A DNA stretch of 64,000 nt from Oscillospiraceae bacterium. Its GTDB lineage: Bacteria; Bacillota; Clostridia; Oscillospirales; Oscillospiraceae. Positions within the stretch are counted from its first letter, which is position 1; the number at the start of each line of letters is the position of its first letter. Below the pieces are notes generated by a model. The model made no database searches. It had not been told where the DNA came from and saw only the letters and a program-made list of their open reading frames with translations. This document shows, piece by piece, positions 17,901 through 26,160 of the stretch. The DNA is taken from NCBI GenBank assembly GCA_017535635.1, contig JAFXTU010000050.1, positions 34,821-98,820 of the forward strand, in the 5' to 3' direction. Made by a program: the position numbers and the translations under genes.

Positions 17901-20900
17901 CGGCGCTCGTCAGGGTTTTCGTCTCTTCCAGGGCAAAGAATCCGTCCTCCGCTTCCCCGTACAGGGAGGTGCGCCGGAAGCTCACGTCCTCCGGCCACCA
18001 GAAGGCGGAATTCCCCGCCCCGTCGGTGAGAAAGCCCGCCTCGTCCACGGCCCAGCCGGAGCCGTAGTCGGGGGCATAGCTGAGGGTGGCGGAGGGCTGC
18101 TTTACCCTCCTGAGAGCCGGGGCGGTGACCGAAAGGGTGCTGCCGTAGCTGAGGGCGGCCTCCCAGGAGCTCACCACGGTCCCGTTCAGGCTCAGGGTCA
18201 GGGTATAATCGCCGCTGTCCAGCCCGGGGAAAGCATAGGTCCCGCTGTCGCCGGCCTGGTTCACGCTCTTTACGTAGGACCGGCCGCTCGGGCTCTTCAA
18301 CGTCAGCTTCCCGTAGCGGCTCAGCCAATTCCGGGCGTACCGGGCATTGGGCAGGGTGAGGGTCAGATCCAGAGAGGCGGAGACCCGTGGAATGGTGATC
18401 TGGGCCCCGGCGGCGTCAGCGCTGCTCTCGTTCCCGGCCTTGTCGTAAGCCACCAGGGCGTAGACCAGGCCCTCGCCTGCGCGCAGGGCGGGCAGGGAAG
18501 AGTCCGTATAGGAATAGCTGGCCTGGGTCAGGTCCTCGGTTTCATAGATCGTGGTCCAGGGAGCGTAGCCGACGCGGCGCAGGAGGCGGTAGCCCCCCAG
18601 GGCGACGTCGTCCGCGGCGGGGGACCAGCTGAGGGTCACGGCTTCGGCGGCGTCGGTGATGACCGCCGCGTCGGCGGCAAAGCTCCCCAAGATGGGGGCC
18701 TGGGTATCCCGGCGGAGGGGAACGGCAGAGGCCGAGGCCGTCCCCGCCAGGGTGTCCCCGGTGAGGACCCAGAGGGAATAGCTGACTTCATGCTCCGGCT
18801 CCAGATCCCGGTCCGTGTATTCCGCCGCGCTGCCGGACAGGGCGGCGATGAGCGCCTCTCCCCGGTAGAGGAAGAGCCGGGAGGCCCCCTCCGGCGCGGT
18901 GAAGGAAAGCTTGACGGCGCTGTAGTCCGCCTCGGCGGAGAGGGTGAGCCCCGCCGGAGGCGTGGAGGTTTTGGTCAGGGTCGCTTCGGCCTCTGCGGCG
19001 GTCCCCCCCTCCAGGACGGAAGAGACGGTGAAGCTGTGGGTCCCGTCGGCAGTCAGGGGCGCTTCCCCGGTCCACCGGCCGTTTCCGGGAAGGGTGGCGG
19101 CAGCCAGGGTCTCCCCGTCGGCCTTCACGGTGATCACGGCCCCCTCCAGACCGCTGACGGTAAGGGAAGCCTTGTCCTTCCCGCCGGCGGCGGCGGTGAT
19201 GCTCACCCGGTTCTCGATCTGCGCAGCGCCGGAGACGGTGAAGGCGCAGGTGGTCCCCAACATGCTGCTCACCCCCAGGTCCACCCCCTCCGGGGCGGTG
19301 AAGCTGAGCTCAGCGATGTATTCCCCGGCGGGGAGGATCCCCAGGTCGGCCCTGAGCCAGTTGTCCAGCGCCGCCTCCGTCCAGGTCGAGGCGGAAGTGA
19401 GCTTATAGCGGAGGGTGGGGAAATAGGATCCCACCTCCGGCTCCCGGTAGGAGCCCTCCCCCTCGTACCCTTCGGGGATGCCCTCTCCCTCCGGGTAGAA
19501 CTCCGGCTCGCCGCCGCCTCCGCCCTGGGAGCGGGCGAGGCCAGCCAGCCGCCAGCCCCGGCTGCTGAGAGCGCTCAGCTCCAGCTCCACCGACTCCTCC
19601 ACGCCAAAGACGGGGCGGCGCGGCGCGGCGGTGAGGGAAGTGAGGCCCGAGAGCTCCGGAGAAACCGTGCCCGCGTCGGCGGGCAGGATCCAGTCCTGCC
19701 AGGTCCCGGCCTGCTGGGGGAATTCACCCCACTGGCTGTCGGTGACCTCCATGCCCAGGGCGGAGAGGGCCGGATCATAGTGATAATGATCGTTGTCGAA
19801 TACGGACCAGAGGGAGGCCGCCTTCTCCTCCCCGTGCCAGAGGGTGAGGACGCCGTAGACGTCCTCCGGGCCTTCGGCGGTGACCGTCTCCGTCAGGTCG
19901 GCGGTATAGTAGTCATAGTTCAGGGTGACGGGGGCTTCGCCCACGGTGAATTCCCCGCCGATCTCCACGTAGTGATACGCATAGAGCTTGCGGTTGTACT
20001 CGTCGGTCCCGATCTCCTCCTTCTTGAACTCCACCATCCGGGGGTCCAGCGCGTAGTCCCCCGGCGGGAGGAGGACGCCGCTCTTCCAGCCCGGGGCGAA
20101 GAAGGTCCCCGCCCAGGGAAAGGCGATGGAATAGGAGACATCCTGGATCGCCTCTCCGTCCACCGTCATGGAGACGGCGACGCTTTGGCAATCCCCATCG
20201 GGGACGGACAGCGCAAGGACGGTGCCGCTGGGGTCGTAGGTCCCGGTGACGTAAGTGGCGCAGGTTTGGCCGTCCCGCTGCAGATCGTCGGTCACCGCCA
20301 GGAGGGGCGTCCCTGCCGCCAGGTCGGGGGTGAGGTAGACCACGGTCCCTCCGTTCGTGTAAGTCAGGTTATAGACCGTGCTCTGCAGCCGCCGGACTTC
20401 GCCGTCCGCCAGGGCGTAGCAGGTATAGTTGTAGTCAAGGACGCCGAAGGAGTATCCCCCCGCCGGGGCGGGGATCTCCAGGACCAGGGTCCCCGCCATG
20501 GTTACGTTCACGTTCACGCTGTCAGAACCGCTGCGGTATTCCAGGGCCTGGTCTCCGCACGGGCCCGCCAGAGCCTCCCCGGTCACGGTGTAGCCATCCT
20601 GCCCCAGGGGCAGCTTCTCCGTGTGGAGGAAAAGGCCGCCGGAGGATTCCACCGCCTTCGGAAAAGCCTCTCCCAGGGCGTTTTCCGTCCCGACGGAGCA
20701 GGTGCCGCTGTTCCAGAGCCAGCGGGAAAAGGAGTAGTAGCCGCTGCTCCTGCCGGTGTAGCGGTTATAGCCGTCGGCGGAGGCCCCCGACTGGAAGCCC
20801 ATGGAGTATACCGGATACCCCACGTCGTCGGTGACCTGGGCCTGGAGGTCCAGGGTCTCGCCGTAGAGGACCTGGGTCCCCTCCGGGACCAGGAGGGCGG

Positions 20901-21558
20901 TGTTCAGGACCCGGGGATCGAAATCCACCGAGGCCGTCACACTGGGGTCTACGGTGCCGATGTCGTGGGAGAAAACGTGGTATCCCTCGGCGCCGTCCAC
21001 CAGGTCATAGTCGAAGATGCAGACCACCATATTGTATTCCCCGGGGGTCAGGTGGATCTCCCTCTGCTCCGGTTCCAGCCAGCCCAGGTGGGCCATCTCC
21101 TTCGGGTTCGTCTTCCCGCAGGAGGAGACCGCCAGGGCGTAGTAATCCCGCTGGGAGTCATAGGTGCTGTCCGGAGCGGGTCCCTCCAGCTTCCCGGCGG
21201 CCTCCACGGTAAAGGGGACCGCGGCGTCCACCTGCTCCTTCAGGTCGAAGGTCTGGTCCGTCCCGTCGGTGGTGACCGTTACCTTCACCAGATAGGCGTT
21301 ATTTCGGTCGGAGATCCAGTAGGTGTGCTCGCCCTCATAGACGTTCGTCAGGGTAAGGGAGCCGTCGGAGCCGGTGTTTCCCTTCTCCGTGGACATCCAG
21401 CCGTCGGAGGACTCCTCATAGACGAAGGCCCTGGCCAGGGTCACGTCAGTTCCCGCGCACAGCAGGGTCACGCGTCCGGCGGCGGCAAAGCCAGCCGTGG
21501 GCAAAAGCTGGACTGCCAGGACCAGGCTCAGCAGCCAGGAAAGGATCCGCTTCTTCAT
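11941..21558 (-). CDS. Giant secreted S-layer-homology protein (3205 residues)
   Basis: It starts with a Sec signal peptide, [16 protein letters not shown] followed by [12 protein letters not shown], so it is exported. The long middle contains beta-sandwich segments: fibronectin-III-like stretches (about 850-1080), carboxypeptidase-regulatory-like stretches such as [17 protein letters not shown], a helical segment with [19 protein letters not shown], and [20 protein letters not shown] followed by [20 protein letters not shown], a module seen in large Clostridia surface proteins. Near the C terminus come an Ig-like group 2 domain, a Pro-Glu linker of about 50 residues, and three SLH domains ([44 protein letters not shown]) that would anchor it to secondary cell-wall polymer. 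No enzymatic motif was recognised; adhesin or surface scaffold is likely. The frame is uninterrupted over 9.6 kb. Confidence 0.93.
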   Translation of the reverse strand: MKKRILSWLLSLVLAVQLLPTAGFAAAGRVTLLCAGTDVTLARAFVYEESSDGWMSTEKGNTGSDGSLTLTNVYEGEHTYWISDRNNAYLVKVTVTTDGTDQTFDLKEQVDAAVPFTVEAAGKLEGPAPDSTYDSQRDYYALAVSSCGKTNPKEMAHLGWLEPEQREIHLTPGEYNMVVCIFDYDLVDGAEGYHVFSHDIGTVDPSVTASVDFDPRVLNTALLVPEGTQVLYGETLDLQAQVTDDVGYPVYSMGFQSGASADGYNRYTGRSSGYYSFSRWLWNSGTCSVGTENALGEAFPKAVESSGGLFLHTEKLPLGQDGYTVTGEALAGPCGDQALEYRSGSDSVNVNVTMAGTLVLEIPAPAGGYSFGVLDYNYTCYALADGEVRRLQSTVYNLTYTNGGTVVYLTPDLAAGTPLLAVTDDLQRDGQTCATYVTGTYDPSGTVLALSVPDGDCQSVAVSMTVDGEAIQDVSYSIAFPWAGTFFAPGWKSGVLLPPGDYALDPRMVEFKKEEIGTDEYNRKLYAYHYVEIGGEFTVGEAPVTLNYDYYTADLTETVTAEGPEDVYGVLTLWHGEEKAASLWSVFDNDHYHYDPALSALGMEVTDSQWGEFPQQAGTWQDWILPADAGTVSPELSGLTSLTAAPRRPVFGVEESVELELSALSSRGWRLAGLARSQGGGGGEPEFYPEGEGIPEGYEGEGSYREPEVGSYFPTLRYKLTSASTWTEAALDNWLRADLGILPAGEYIAELSFTAPEGVDLGVSSMLGTTCAFTVSGAAQIENRVSITAAAGGKDKASLTVSGLEGAVITVKADGETLAAATLPGNGRWTGEAPLTADGTHSFTVSSVLEGGTAAEAEATLTKTSTPPAGLTLSAEADYSAVKLSFTAPEGASRLFLYRGEALIAALSGSAAEYTDRDLEPEHEVSYSLWVLTGDTLAGTASASAVPLRRDTQAPILGSFAADAAVITDAAEAVTLSWSPAADDVALGGYRLLRRVGYAPWTTIYETEDLTQASYSYTDSSLPALRAGEGLVYALVAYDKAGNESSADAAGAQITIPRVSASLDLTLTLPNARYARNWLSRYGKLTLKSPSGRSYVKSVNQAGDSGTYAFPGLDSGDYTLTLSLNGTVVSSWEAALSYGSTLSVTAPALRRVKQPSATLSYAPDYGSGWAVDEAGFLTDGAGNSAFWWPEDVSFRRTSLYGEAEDGFFALEETKTLTSADFPAENGYTYTFPKGAPASPVLVSLEYTAEGSVPAGLMVVYRVYRNGSFLGSGDLTLDTEGKASLLLPEGSGYSLELNSYKTTLKGVTYAEKTVPAQGVADGSVISVQLGTYGTRTLYLDFSSTVLPEGVSLAGLTGYVDTWNSFTLDENGRAQISMLTYPGAEHVVHVNQRYLSDDCLASGVYLRMTGDTITSALPIIVYEEKSYALTFQNPCGESLEGVRVEFRDNYSTRTETLSDPEGDGVAVLELSGVNVSWMVRNQALGDNRRSALSQGKLERGGAVAIPVCVDRSLTVSAEELPEGWRWALYFFEDGDTGEILPKYIVDSETFWVSGRTEEGKTWAHRPVTVAAFPVPAEGTAAYLSLTQCRALLPEGCVQRAADLSAQSSLSFAAPAFGPVDLPERAEDRLIPDLLLFCRIGDTGLFSGTVSSNAAPQMEGAVYSFIRSSYFIEVRDEAGDPIDHAVLALFDRETHNNIQANRQKLGNGRYRLDVPFEGILPVISDSKNVILCAGYGDIFFGESARVGDMGLAGVYSFWTGQENAYIGPADYLQQELSVTLRGKIYQLAHNWGDLITNVKSVTPQGDGTLLVRLEQSGADNYESFIGLPSEAQNVTLNRQTAVLRAEEGVTGISLPQGNSNKHSITFTISQEALKEDHQLRAYILTPEGPQLQFITQIPYELFSYGLKREVSSREVLFRPVGTADKDGTTPAYRVTLPIYRPSGALWGADYSTPVTLPTGTVLLQNTPKPENYTMEQYREDYAGGTEGVWLSFETTDKDLDFLLALRVDGVPVEYDPMPQLPPQPGYRAADGLSGSSFSMGYGPAASPSVGKDFFENDYGWSPFLPYGTWDGEMENFWMSSAGLFYHALYNRNTGEGALFLPMAEPEHWPHVYEIEILFKYRDEGGEELILSFTDSVTVVKDAPVLEKWQYEHLNGTSSVTSIWYHEAIRSTEDYAYYQDHRLDWRFPGFLDWNNTNVFRFRARFDDPEGVARAYAAADLPEHCENQWFELSYNGDTGCFEGVGLLGDALNPPKDFCVVYELAALEPYENRPTLELDELFADREAAPAGEDSLPEGWTTQELPPENGWTLPETYEKWDLYFAALADLELTEEEIDSFTDENGRLYYPAVAIYDEAGEALYVQENYYNFAQAEEPELSYSLAVMNGEQYISEVSLGAGYDEETGVFIFTTDADDPTLLLPLPPELTGDELYPVAPSHTRARAHLVYEVIKLGKGIYKAGKQGAQMGKNGAQRVIKDASYVNTAVNKYLSEQAATKFGTTLEQSVDVLGKYASAETLWSAYGMLTEDMPDWFPDLPLSDQLDYMKFKTNSQFGFIGETLIGFTGIGTVGTFLFDHLWKNGKEAETEAMWEKIGKGYQRLNRRQQELQEYLRNPERGRPNYCIDPSGYVFEGTENNRLAGVTATVYRYTGSTAGWSFDSDGILAAGTPEDAKWEPWNSEYYGEGPNPNVSDGQGVYGWDVLVGAWKVVFEKEGCYTAESSVMNVPPAHTDVNISMVSIGGASVESAGANPEYAELRFDKPVRVEDVEALLLINGTPVTGLLTAVDASPAARGHKQASGDGDVAEGAMVARVFRAALEGASVGAPLFLSAAQGIRSYNGVVAEGFDLAVTVEVKADPITALSYTGSTGLMAPGDTRDLTAGLEITGTEGTLIWDSLTPELASVSPAGVMTALGTTGGGSAILQVSVEGSAVNAVIVIPVDAMEPEPVIPEPEPEPEPEPEPEPEPEPEPEPEPEPEPEPEPEPEPEPQPEPEPEPEPEPEDRDNEEDTTPETPQAPGKTEASSVPERPFTDVPETSWFHEAVYYCYDRGYFKGTSAEEFTPGDTMTRAMFAAVLHRIAGEPEAEGLNSFTDVADGQYYTDAVLWASSEGIIQGYGDGRFGPGDPVTREQMVVLFWRLSGKPEAEGAELSAFTDAGEIHDWARDAFAWAVSAGIVRGKGNGILDPKGDATRAEVAQIVMNYDTIMNAPQKRDRS
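12586..12745 (-). repeat. Tandem hexamer repeat encoding the Pro-Glu linker
   Basis: Variants of GGTTCG/GGCTCC/GGTTCC hexamers are repeated for about 160 bases, encoding alternating Glu-Pro with one Gln. The low complexity makes it prone to slipped-strand length change without frameshift, since the unit is six bases. Confidence 0.9.
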
Positions 21559-21620
21559 TCAAGTTCACTCCTTCGCAGTAAACATCCGCAGTCGTGGGAA
21601 TGCGCCGGAAACACCGCCGG

Positions 21621-21668
21621 TTCGGGAGATAGACGCTATACTCCCACAATTATAATTTTACTCCCGAA
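21621..21668 (-). promoter_or_regulatory. Inverted repeat and possible -10 ahead of the SLH gene
   Basis: Within the 299-base divergent gap (21559-21857), an exact TTCGGGAG (21621-21628) / CTCCCGAA (21661-21668) inverted repeat encloses a minus-strand TATAAT (21654-21649) and a hairpin built on GGGAGATAG/CTATACTCCC. No good -35 is seen. The rest of the gap is AT-richer and holds only the ribosome sites; I found no clear promoter for the plus-strand gene. Confidence 0.45.
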
Positions 21669-21857
21669 CAGAGGAGATGTCCCCCCCCAATCGGGCAGTT
21701 CCTGGAAAAAAGCAGAAAAAACGGCGGCGGGGATCTCCTCTCCCTGTCATTGATTTCTCCCCGAATTCATAGTAAACTTAGGTAACGGATCTCCCTGTCA
21801 GAAGCCTATCCGACGTGCCAGAGCGATCCGTATCTGACCTGAGGAGAAGACAGAGAA

Positions 21858-22289
21858 ATGAAGCATCAGATTCTTTTCGATGAACCGATCGTATCCTTTG
21901 AGATCGTCACGCTGCAGATCAGCGGCATGCGCTATGTGAACGAATACGAGATCGTGATGAACGACGGCAAAGCTCAGGTCTCATGTTATGGGATCCGGTT
22001 TAAGAAGGATGAGGACAGGCGCGAGCTGGAACAGCGCGCCGAGTGCGGCGAAGAAACGGTGCTGGAGCTGCTGAACGACTGTAAGCTCCTGTCCTGGGAC
22101 GGATTTCAAGGAAAGCATCCGAAGGGCGTCAAGGATGGCACGATGTTCACGCTGAAAGCGACCGTGAACGGGGACAGGAAGATCTATGCCGCCGGTTCGC
22201 AGAACTTCCCGAAGCATTACCGGGAGCTTACCGACGGCCTGCGCGGAATTTTGGAAAACGGAAAAGATCTTGGGAAAGGAGCAGTGTGA
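21858..22289 (+). CDS. Hypothetical protein
   Basis: A 143-residue soluble, mixed-charge protein (starts MKHQILFDEPIVSFEI) preceded by gaggagaagacag. It shows no signal peptide or membrane segment. The DGFQGKHPKGVKDGTMF stretch and surrounding alternating pattern suggest a small beta-rich fold, but I do not recognise the family. Its base composition looks less GC-rich than its neighbours. The next gene starts 1 base after its stop, so they form an operon ending at the 22987 terminator. Confidence 0.75.
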   Translation: MKHQILFDEPIVSFEIVTLQISGMRYVNEYEIVMNDGKAQVSCYGIRFKKDEDRRELEQRAECGEETVLELLNDCKLLSWDGFQGKHPKGVKDGTMFTLKATVNGDRKIYAAGSQNFPKHYRELTDGLRGILENGKDLGKGAV

Positions 22290-22290
22290 A

Positions 22291-22962
22291 ATGGATGACC
22301 TGAAGAGAAGCCCGCCGAGAGTGGAGAGCCAGCTTCGCCACGGCATTCTGGAAATGCCGGAGGCTGTTTACTCCGCCACCGGGATCGTCGTCAACGGAAG
22401 AAGACTGAAATCCTTTGTGTTTACCACCGATCTGGCCATCATCCGCAACTGCGACGCGGATGCCGTCTTTGCCGTCTACCCCTTCACGCCCCAGCAGGCG
22501 ATCAGCGACGCCATCATCAAGGGCGCCTATGTGCCGGTCTTCGCCGGGGTGGGCGGCGGCACCACCAAGGGCCCCAGGACCGTCGGGCTCGCCAAGGACG
22601 TGGAGAGCCAGGGAGCGATGGGCGTGATCCTCAACGCACCCATCACCAATCCGAACCTTCTGGCCGTTTCCGCCGCCGTGGACATCCCGGTCATCATCAC
22701 GGTGGTCAGCGCAGCCACCGATATCGCCGCCCGGCTGGAAGCGGGAGCCTCCATTCTGAATGTGGCGGGCGGGCCGGAGACTCCGAAGATCGTGCGGAAG
22801 ATCCGGGATGAGTTCCCCGACGTTCCCATCATCGCCTCTGGCGGCAACGATAACGAGAAGATCCGGATCACCATCGAGGCCGGGGCCAACGCCATTACCT
22901 ACACCCCTCCCACCACCGCGGAGCTGTTCAAGGGCCTCATGGCCAAATACCGGGAGATGTAG
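22291..22962 (+). CDS. TIM-barrel protein of unknown function (IMPDH/nitronate-monooxygenase-like fold)
   Basis: A 223-residue protein with the ATG at 22291 behind ggaaaggagc. Repeating beta-strand/Gly motifs are typical of a phosphate-binding TIM barrel: VPVFAGVGGGTTKG, VILNAPIT, VPIIASGGNDNEKIR and ANAITYTPP. The late GG and AITYTPP loops resemble the phosphate sites of IMP dehydrogenase, nitronate monooxygenase and thiazole synthase families. A conserved Firmicutes protein of this type is often named only hydrolase; the reaction is not established. It is coupled to the upstream hypothetical gene and convergent with the second glycyl radical enzyme. Confidence 0.8.
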   Translation: MDDLKRSPPRVESQLRHGILEMPEAVYSATGIVVNGRRLKSFVFTTDLAIIRNCDADAVFAVYPFTPQQAISDAIIKGAYVPVFAGVGGGTTKGPRTVGLAKDVESQGAMGVILNAPITNPNLLAVSAAVDIPVIITVVSAATDIAARLEAGASILNVAGGPETPKIVRKIRDEFPDVPIIASGGNDNEKIRITIEAGANAITYTPPTTAELFKGLMAKYREM

Positions 22963-22986
22963 GGAGAGTATTCCCTGATGTAATAA

Positions 22987-23034
22987 TCGCGGCTTCTGAT
23001 CGACAGAAGCCGCGATCCTCATTCTGTTTTTTTT
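22987..23034 (+). terminator. Rho-independent terminator
   Basis: A perfect 12-bp stem (TCGCGGCTTCTG / CAGAAGCCGCGA, loop ATCGA) is followed within 12 bases by eight T residues. It ends the hypothetical/TIM-barrel operon and separates it from the opposing glycyl radical enzyme. Confidence 0.88.
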
Positions 23035-23037
23035 GTA

Positions 23038-25482
23038 TTACAGGCCGTTCTCCGTCCGGGAGATCAGGTCGTTCTGGCAGTCCGTGCTCAGCTCCACAAA
23101 GTAGGCGCTGTAGCCCGCGATCCGCACGATCAGGTCCTTGTACTCCTTCGGTGCCTTCTGGGCGGAGCGCAGCACGTCCGCCGAGACCACGTTGTACTGC
23201 ACCTCCATGCCGCCGTCGGCGAAGTAGGCGCAGGTCATCTCCCGCAGCTTGTCGACGCCGTCCTGCCCGCTGAGGGCCGAGGGATGGATCTTCAGGTTCA
23301 CCGCCAGCCCGTCCATGTACCGGGTGTGGTCGTAGCAGACGGAGGACTCGAACACCGCCGTGGGACCGTTCCGGTCGCGGCCCTGCGCCGGGGAAGCCGC
23401 GTCGGCGATGGGCTCGCCCGTCTTCCGCCCGTCGGGGGTGGCCCAGGTGTTGTAGCCCTGAGTCACGTGGTCGGATGCGCCGTACATGCCCGCCTTGTAG
23501 TTGTCGGTGCGGGTGCAGCAGCATTTTTTGCAGGCGTTGTAATAGGTGTCGGCGATCCACTTCATCTCCATGTCCGCGTAGGGATCGCCGTTGCCGTAGT
23601 GGGGGACCTCGCTCATGATCCGCTGGCGCAGGATCTCGTAGCCCTCCCAGTTGGCCATCACCGCGTCGTAGAGCTCCCGGGTGGTGCAGAGCTTCTTGTC
23701 GAAGCACATGTACTTGATGGCGGTCAGGCAGTCGGCGATGGTGGCCAGACCCGTGGCCGTGCCGCCGTAGGAGTTGTACTTGCAGCCGCCCCAGGTGCAG
23801 TCCAGGCCGGACTCCATGCAGCCCTCCATGCTGATGGAGATCAGGACCTCCGTGCCGTGGTACTGATGCAATAGCTCCGTGTAGTTGTCGATGGAGACCT
23901 GGAGCGTGATGAGGTAGTCCACCATCTTTCTCATGGCCTCCCGGACCTCTTCAATGGAGTTCATCTCATACAGGAAGCCGGTGTGCAGGCGGCTCTGGGC
24001 GCCGTTGAAGGGATTGCGGCCGTCGTTGATGGCCATGTCGAAGACGACGCCGTAGTTCAGGCTGGAATAGGGGGCGGTGTTGCCGTTGGAGCAGGGATAC
24101 TCCATGCCGGGGCCCACGATCTCCTGGCAGCCCAGGATGGCGTATTGCCTGGCGTCCTCCAGGGTGAAGCCGTTCTCCCGCATCAGGCCGGGAATGATCA
24201 CGTCGTCGTTCTGGAAGAGGGGCAGGCCGCCCACCAGCTTCGTGGTCTCGATGGCCAGCTCCCACAGCTCCCTGGGCGTGGTTTTGCACACGCGCATGGA
24301 GATGGTGGGGTCGTGGAGCTTCAGCCGGGCGATGGACTCCAGCACCATGTAGCTGACGGGATTGGTGGCGTCGCTCCCGTCGCGGTTCTGCCCGCCGATG
24401 GTGGTGTGCTGATAGCTGTTGGCGCCGATCATGTGGACCAGGAGCTGGGGACCCCCGCCGTAAAGGTTGTTGACCTTCAGGAAGTAGGCGTCCACGATCT
24501 CCTGGGCCTGATCCTCGGTGAGAAGGCCGTTTTCCACATCGTGCTGATACTGGGCGTAGGTGAACTGGTCGAAGCGGCCGATGGAAAAGGCCACGCAGTT
24601 GTTGGCGTACATCAGCAGCGTATACATCAGGGACGCCTGGCAGGCCTCCCAGAAAGTACGCGCCGGATTCTCCGAGATCCAGTACAGGCTGTCGGCCATC
24701 TTCTCCAGTTCCGCCCTGCGCCTGGGATCGGAAGCTTCCTTCGCCTTGGCCAGCACCGCGTCGCCGTAGCGGCGAATGTAGGTGGTGCAGGCGTCGCAGT
24801 TGATGACCACGGCGGAGTAGAACAGGTATCTCCGGGAGTCGTCGCCCATGATGTTTCCGTAGTGGGCGTCCAGCCAGTCCTGCGCCTGCTTCCGGATGGC
24901 GCCGTAGCCCACGTTGATGATCTTGTGGTGTCCGGCGATCAGGTGTCCGGGGCGGCAGCCGATCAGGTGCTTCATGAAGACGCTGTGCTTGGTGGCGCCC
25001 AGCTCCTTCAGCTCCTCCAGCCCCTCGGGGGCCCAGCCGTCGCCGCAGCAGTCGAAGGTGCGGCCCTGCCAGAAATCCTGGATGCTGCGGATGTTCTCCA
25101 CGTCCTCGGGCGAGGCGCAGAGCCGCAGGTCCTCGGTCTCGGGATTGTGGTACAGACCGTCCTCCCCCAGGGTCCACTCGCCCTTGTCGATGCCCTCGAT
25201 GATGAAGCCCAGGCCCTCATTGGCCTCCGGGTGATGGACGTGGCTGCTCTCGTAGCGGCCCCGGTTTCCCACGAGGACGTCGTCGTCCTCCACCCGCAGC
25301 GTCAGGCGCTCGGCCAGATACTTGAGCTGGCGGGCGCTCTGGATGATGGGGATGGTGTTGAGGTCCTTTTTGCGGGCCTCCGTCGCCAGCATGGCATGCT
25401 CGGAGTCCAGCCGGATCACACGGTCCCGGATGGCCTCCCGCTGGCGCAGGATGCGGGGGGTAATGGCTTTGAACGGATACAT
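23038..25482 (-). CDS. Second glycyl radical enzyme, GCQE-type active site, no adjacent activase
   Basis: An 814-residue PFL-like protein. The thiyl loop reads LGCQEIVGPG with Cys452 and Glu454; the C-x-E spacing matches the decarboxylase/eliminase branch, not pyruvate formate-lyase. The radical loop VRIAGYSAYF places the radical on Gly790. An unusual cysteine cluster (CKKCCC, residues 651-656) lies where other members have a mostly polar loop. The ATG follows aaaaaaggaggaag. Unlike the enzyme at 4865, it has no radical-SAM gene next to it, so it would need an activase from elsewhere, possibly the one at 7282. Substrate unknown; an aryl or carboxylic acid substrate is conceivable but not shown. 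Confidence 0.92.
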   Translation of the reverse strand: MYPFKAITPRILRQREAIRDRVIRLDSEHAMLATEARKKDLNTIPIIQSARQLKYLAERLTLRVEDDDVLVGNRGRYESSHVHHPEANEGLGFIIEGIDKGEWTLGEDGLYHNPETEDLRLCASPEDVENIRSIQDFWQGRTFDCCGDGWAPEGLEELKELGATKHSVFMKHLIGCRPGHLIAGHHKIINVGYGAIRKQAQDWLDAHYGNIMGDDSRRYLFYSAVVINCDACTTYIRRYGDAVLAKAKEASDPRRRAELEKMADSLYWISENPARTFWEACQASLMYTLLMYANNCVAFSIGRFDQFTYAQYQHDVENGLLTEDQAQEIVDAYFLKVNNLYGGGPQLLVHMIGANSYQHTTIGGQNRDGSDATNPVSYMVLESIARLKLHDPTISMRVCKTTPRELWELAIETTKLVGGLPLFQNDDVIIPGLMRENGFTLEDARQYAILGCQEIVGPGMEYPCSNGNTAPYSSLNYGVVFDMAINDGRNPFNGAQSRLHTGFLYEMNSIEEVREAMRKMVDYLITLQVSIDNYTELLHQYHGTEVLISISMEGCMESGLDCTWGGCKYNSYGGTATGLATIADCLTAIKYMCFDKKLCTTRELYDAVMANWEGYEILRQRIMSEVPHYGNGDPYADMEMKWIADTYYNACKKCCCTRTDNYKAGMYGASDHVTQGYNTWATPDGRKTGEPIADAASPAQGRDRNGPTAVFESSVCYDHTRYMDGLAVNLKIHPSALSGQDGVDKLREMTCAYFADGGMEVQYNVVSADVLRSAQKAPKEYKDLIVRIAGYSAYFVELSTDCQNDLISRTENGL

Positions 25483-25507
25483 TCCAGTCTTCCTCCTTTT
25501 TTGCGTC

Positions 25508-25532
25508 CGCCGGTCCGTCCGAAGGACCGGCG
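25508..25532 (-). other. Leader hairpin ahead of the second glycyl radical enzyme
   Basis: A 9-bp perfect stem (CGCCGGTCC / GGACCGGCG) lies 25 bases upstream of the start codon, immediately before the A-rich ribosome site. The rest of the 120-base gap to vapC shows no clear promoter or U-tract terminator. Confidence 0.5.
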
Positions 25533-25602
25533 CGGTCGGGTCCGGTCTTGTTGTCAGCGCGTCAAAAAAGCATCCTGTGTCCGCCGCCTTTTTGCGAGCG
25601 CA

Positions 25603-26001
25603 TCACTTGCTCCAATCTTCGCACTTCGATCCCTGAACTCTTGAAAACTCCTGTAGATTGTTGGTGGCAACGGTATAGCTCAAAGAACGAGCATGCGCTG
25701 CGATCATCGTATCCCTGTCGCTGATCCGCAGACGCCTCATTTCCAGGTCTCCGAAAATATCTCCAAAATGTCGGGCAGCTGCCGTATCAAAATCAAGAAC
25801 GGGAATTCCCGAAAGGAACTGATACACGCCCAATCTGGTCCAAAAAGGGTCCCGGCTCTTCCTGATGCCGTATTCCAGCTCGCCCAGCGTGACCACGGAG
25901 ATGCACAAGTCCTTCCCGACGTGCTCCTCCAATCGGCTCATGATCGGCGAGTCCGGGTGCCGCATTGCCATGATGACTGCGTTGGTGTCAAGCATATGCA
26001 T
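25603..26001 (-). CDS. vapC: VapC-type PIN-domain ribonuclease toxin
   Basis: A 132-residue PIN domain with the expected acidic residues: LDTNAV near the N terminus, GELEYGI near residue 42, and ISDRDTMIAAHA near residue 100. VapC toxins cleave tRNA or rRNA and are held inactive by VapB. The start codon overlaps the stop of the antitoxin frame (TGATG), the usual coupling of VapBC pairs. All catalytic positions look intact, although the antitoxin has lost its N-terminal part. Composition is less GC-rich than the flanking purL, suggesting acquisition by transfer. Confidence 0.9.
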   Translation of the reverse strand: MHMLDTNAVIMAMRHPDSPIMSRLEEHVGKDLCISVVTLGELEYGIRKSRDPFWTRLGVYQFLSGIPVLDFDTAAARHFGDIFGDLEMRRLRISDRDTMIAAHARSLSYTVATNNLQEFSRVQGSKCEDWSK

Positions 26002-26160
26002 CACAGCTTCTCCCGGGTCGCAGGGATTTCCTCCGGCATGCCGTCCGCCATGAAGTCCTCCGGGATCATAGCGGCGCCCCGCCTCAAGGTGTCGGCAAGA
26101 GAGGATCGGGGCGTCAGCATAAGGGTGTCGCCGATTATGTGGGTCCCAAAGCAATTCCAA
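26001..26160 (-). pseudogene. vapB: 5'-truncated VapB antitoxin remnant abutting the purL stop codon
   Basis: In the frame coupled to vapC, the conserved C-terminal half of a VapB reads IGDTLMLTPRSSLADTL and then AAMIPEDFMADGMPEEIP before TGA. Following this frame upstream runs directly into the last codons of purL in another frame, so the AbrB/SpoVT-type DNA-binding half is missing. The first usable ATG (26120) would give only a 39-residue peptide. The toxin-wrapping tail is the part retained, so it may still neutralise VapC without autorepression. I read the junction as a deletion or insertion endpoint at purL. Confidence 0.75.

Noticed and set aside
14902..21753. A 2283-codon open frame antisense to the SLH gene
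   Set aside because: It has no signal, start or family resemblance and follows from third-codon GC bias of the real gene on the other strand.
25483..25602. Terminator between vapC and the glycyl radical enzyme
   Set aside because: The hairpin has no U tract on the minus strand and is followed directly by the ribosome site.
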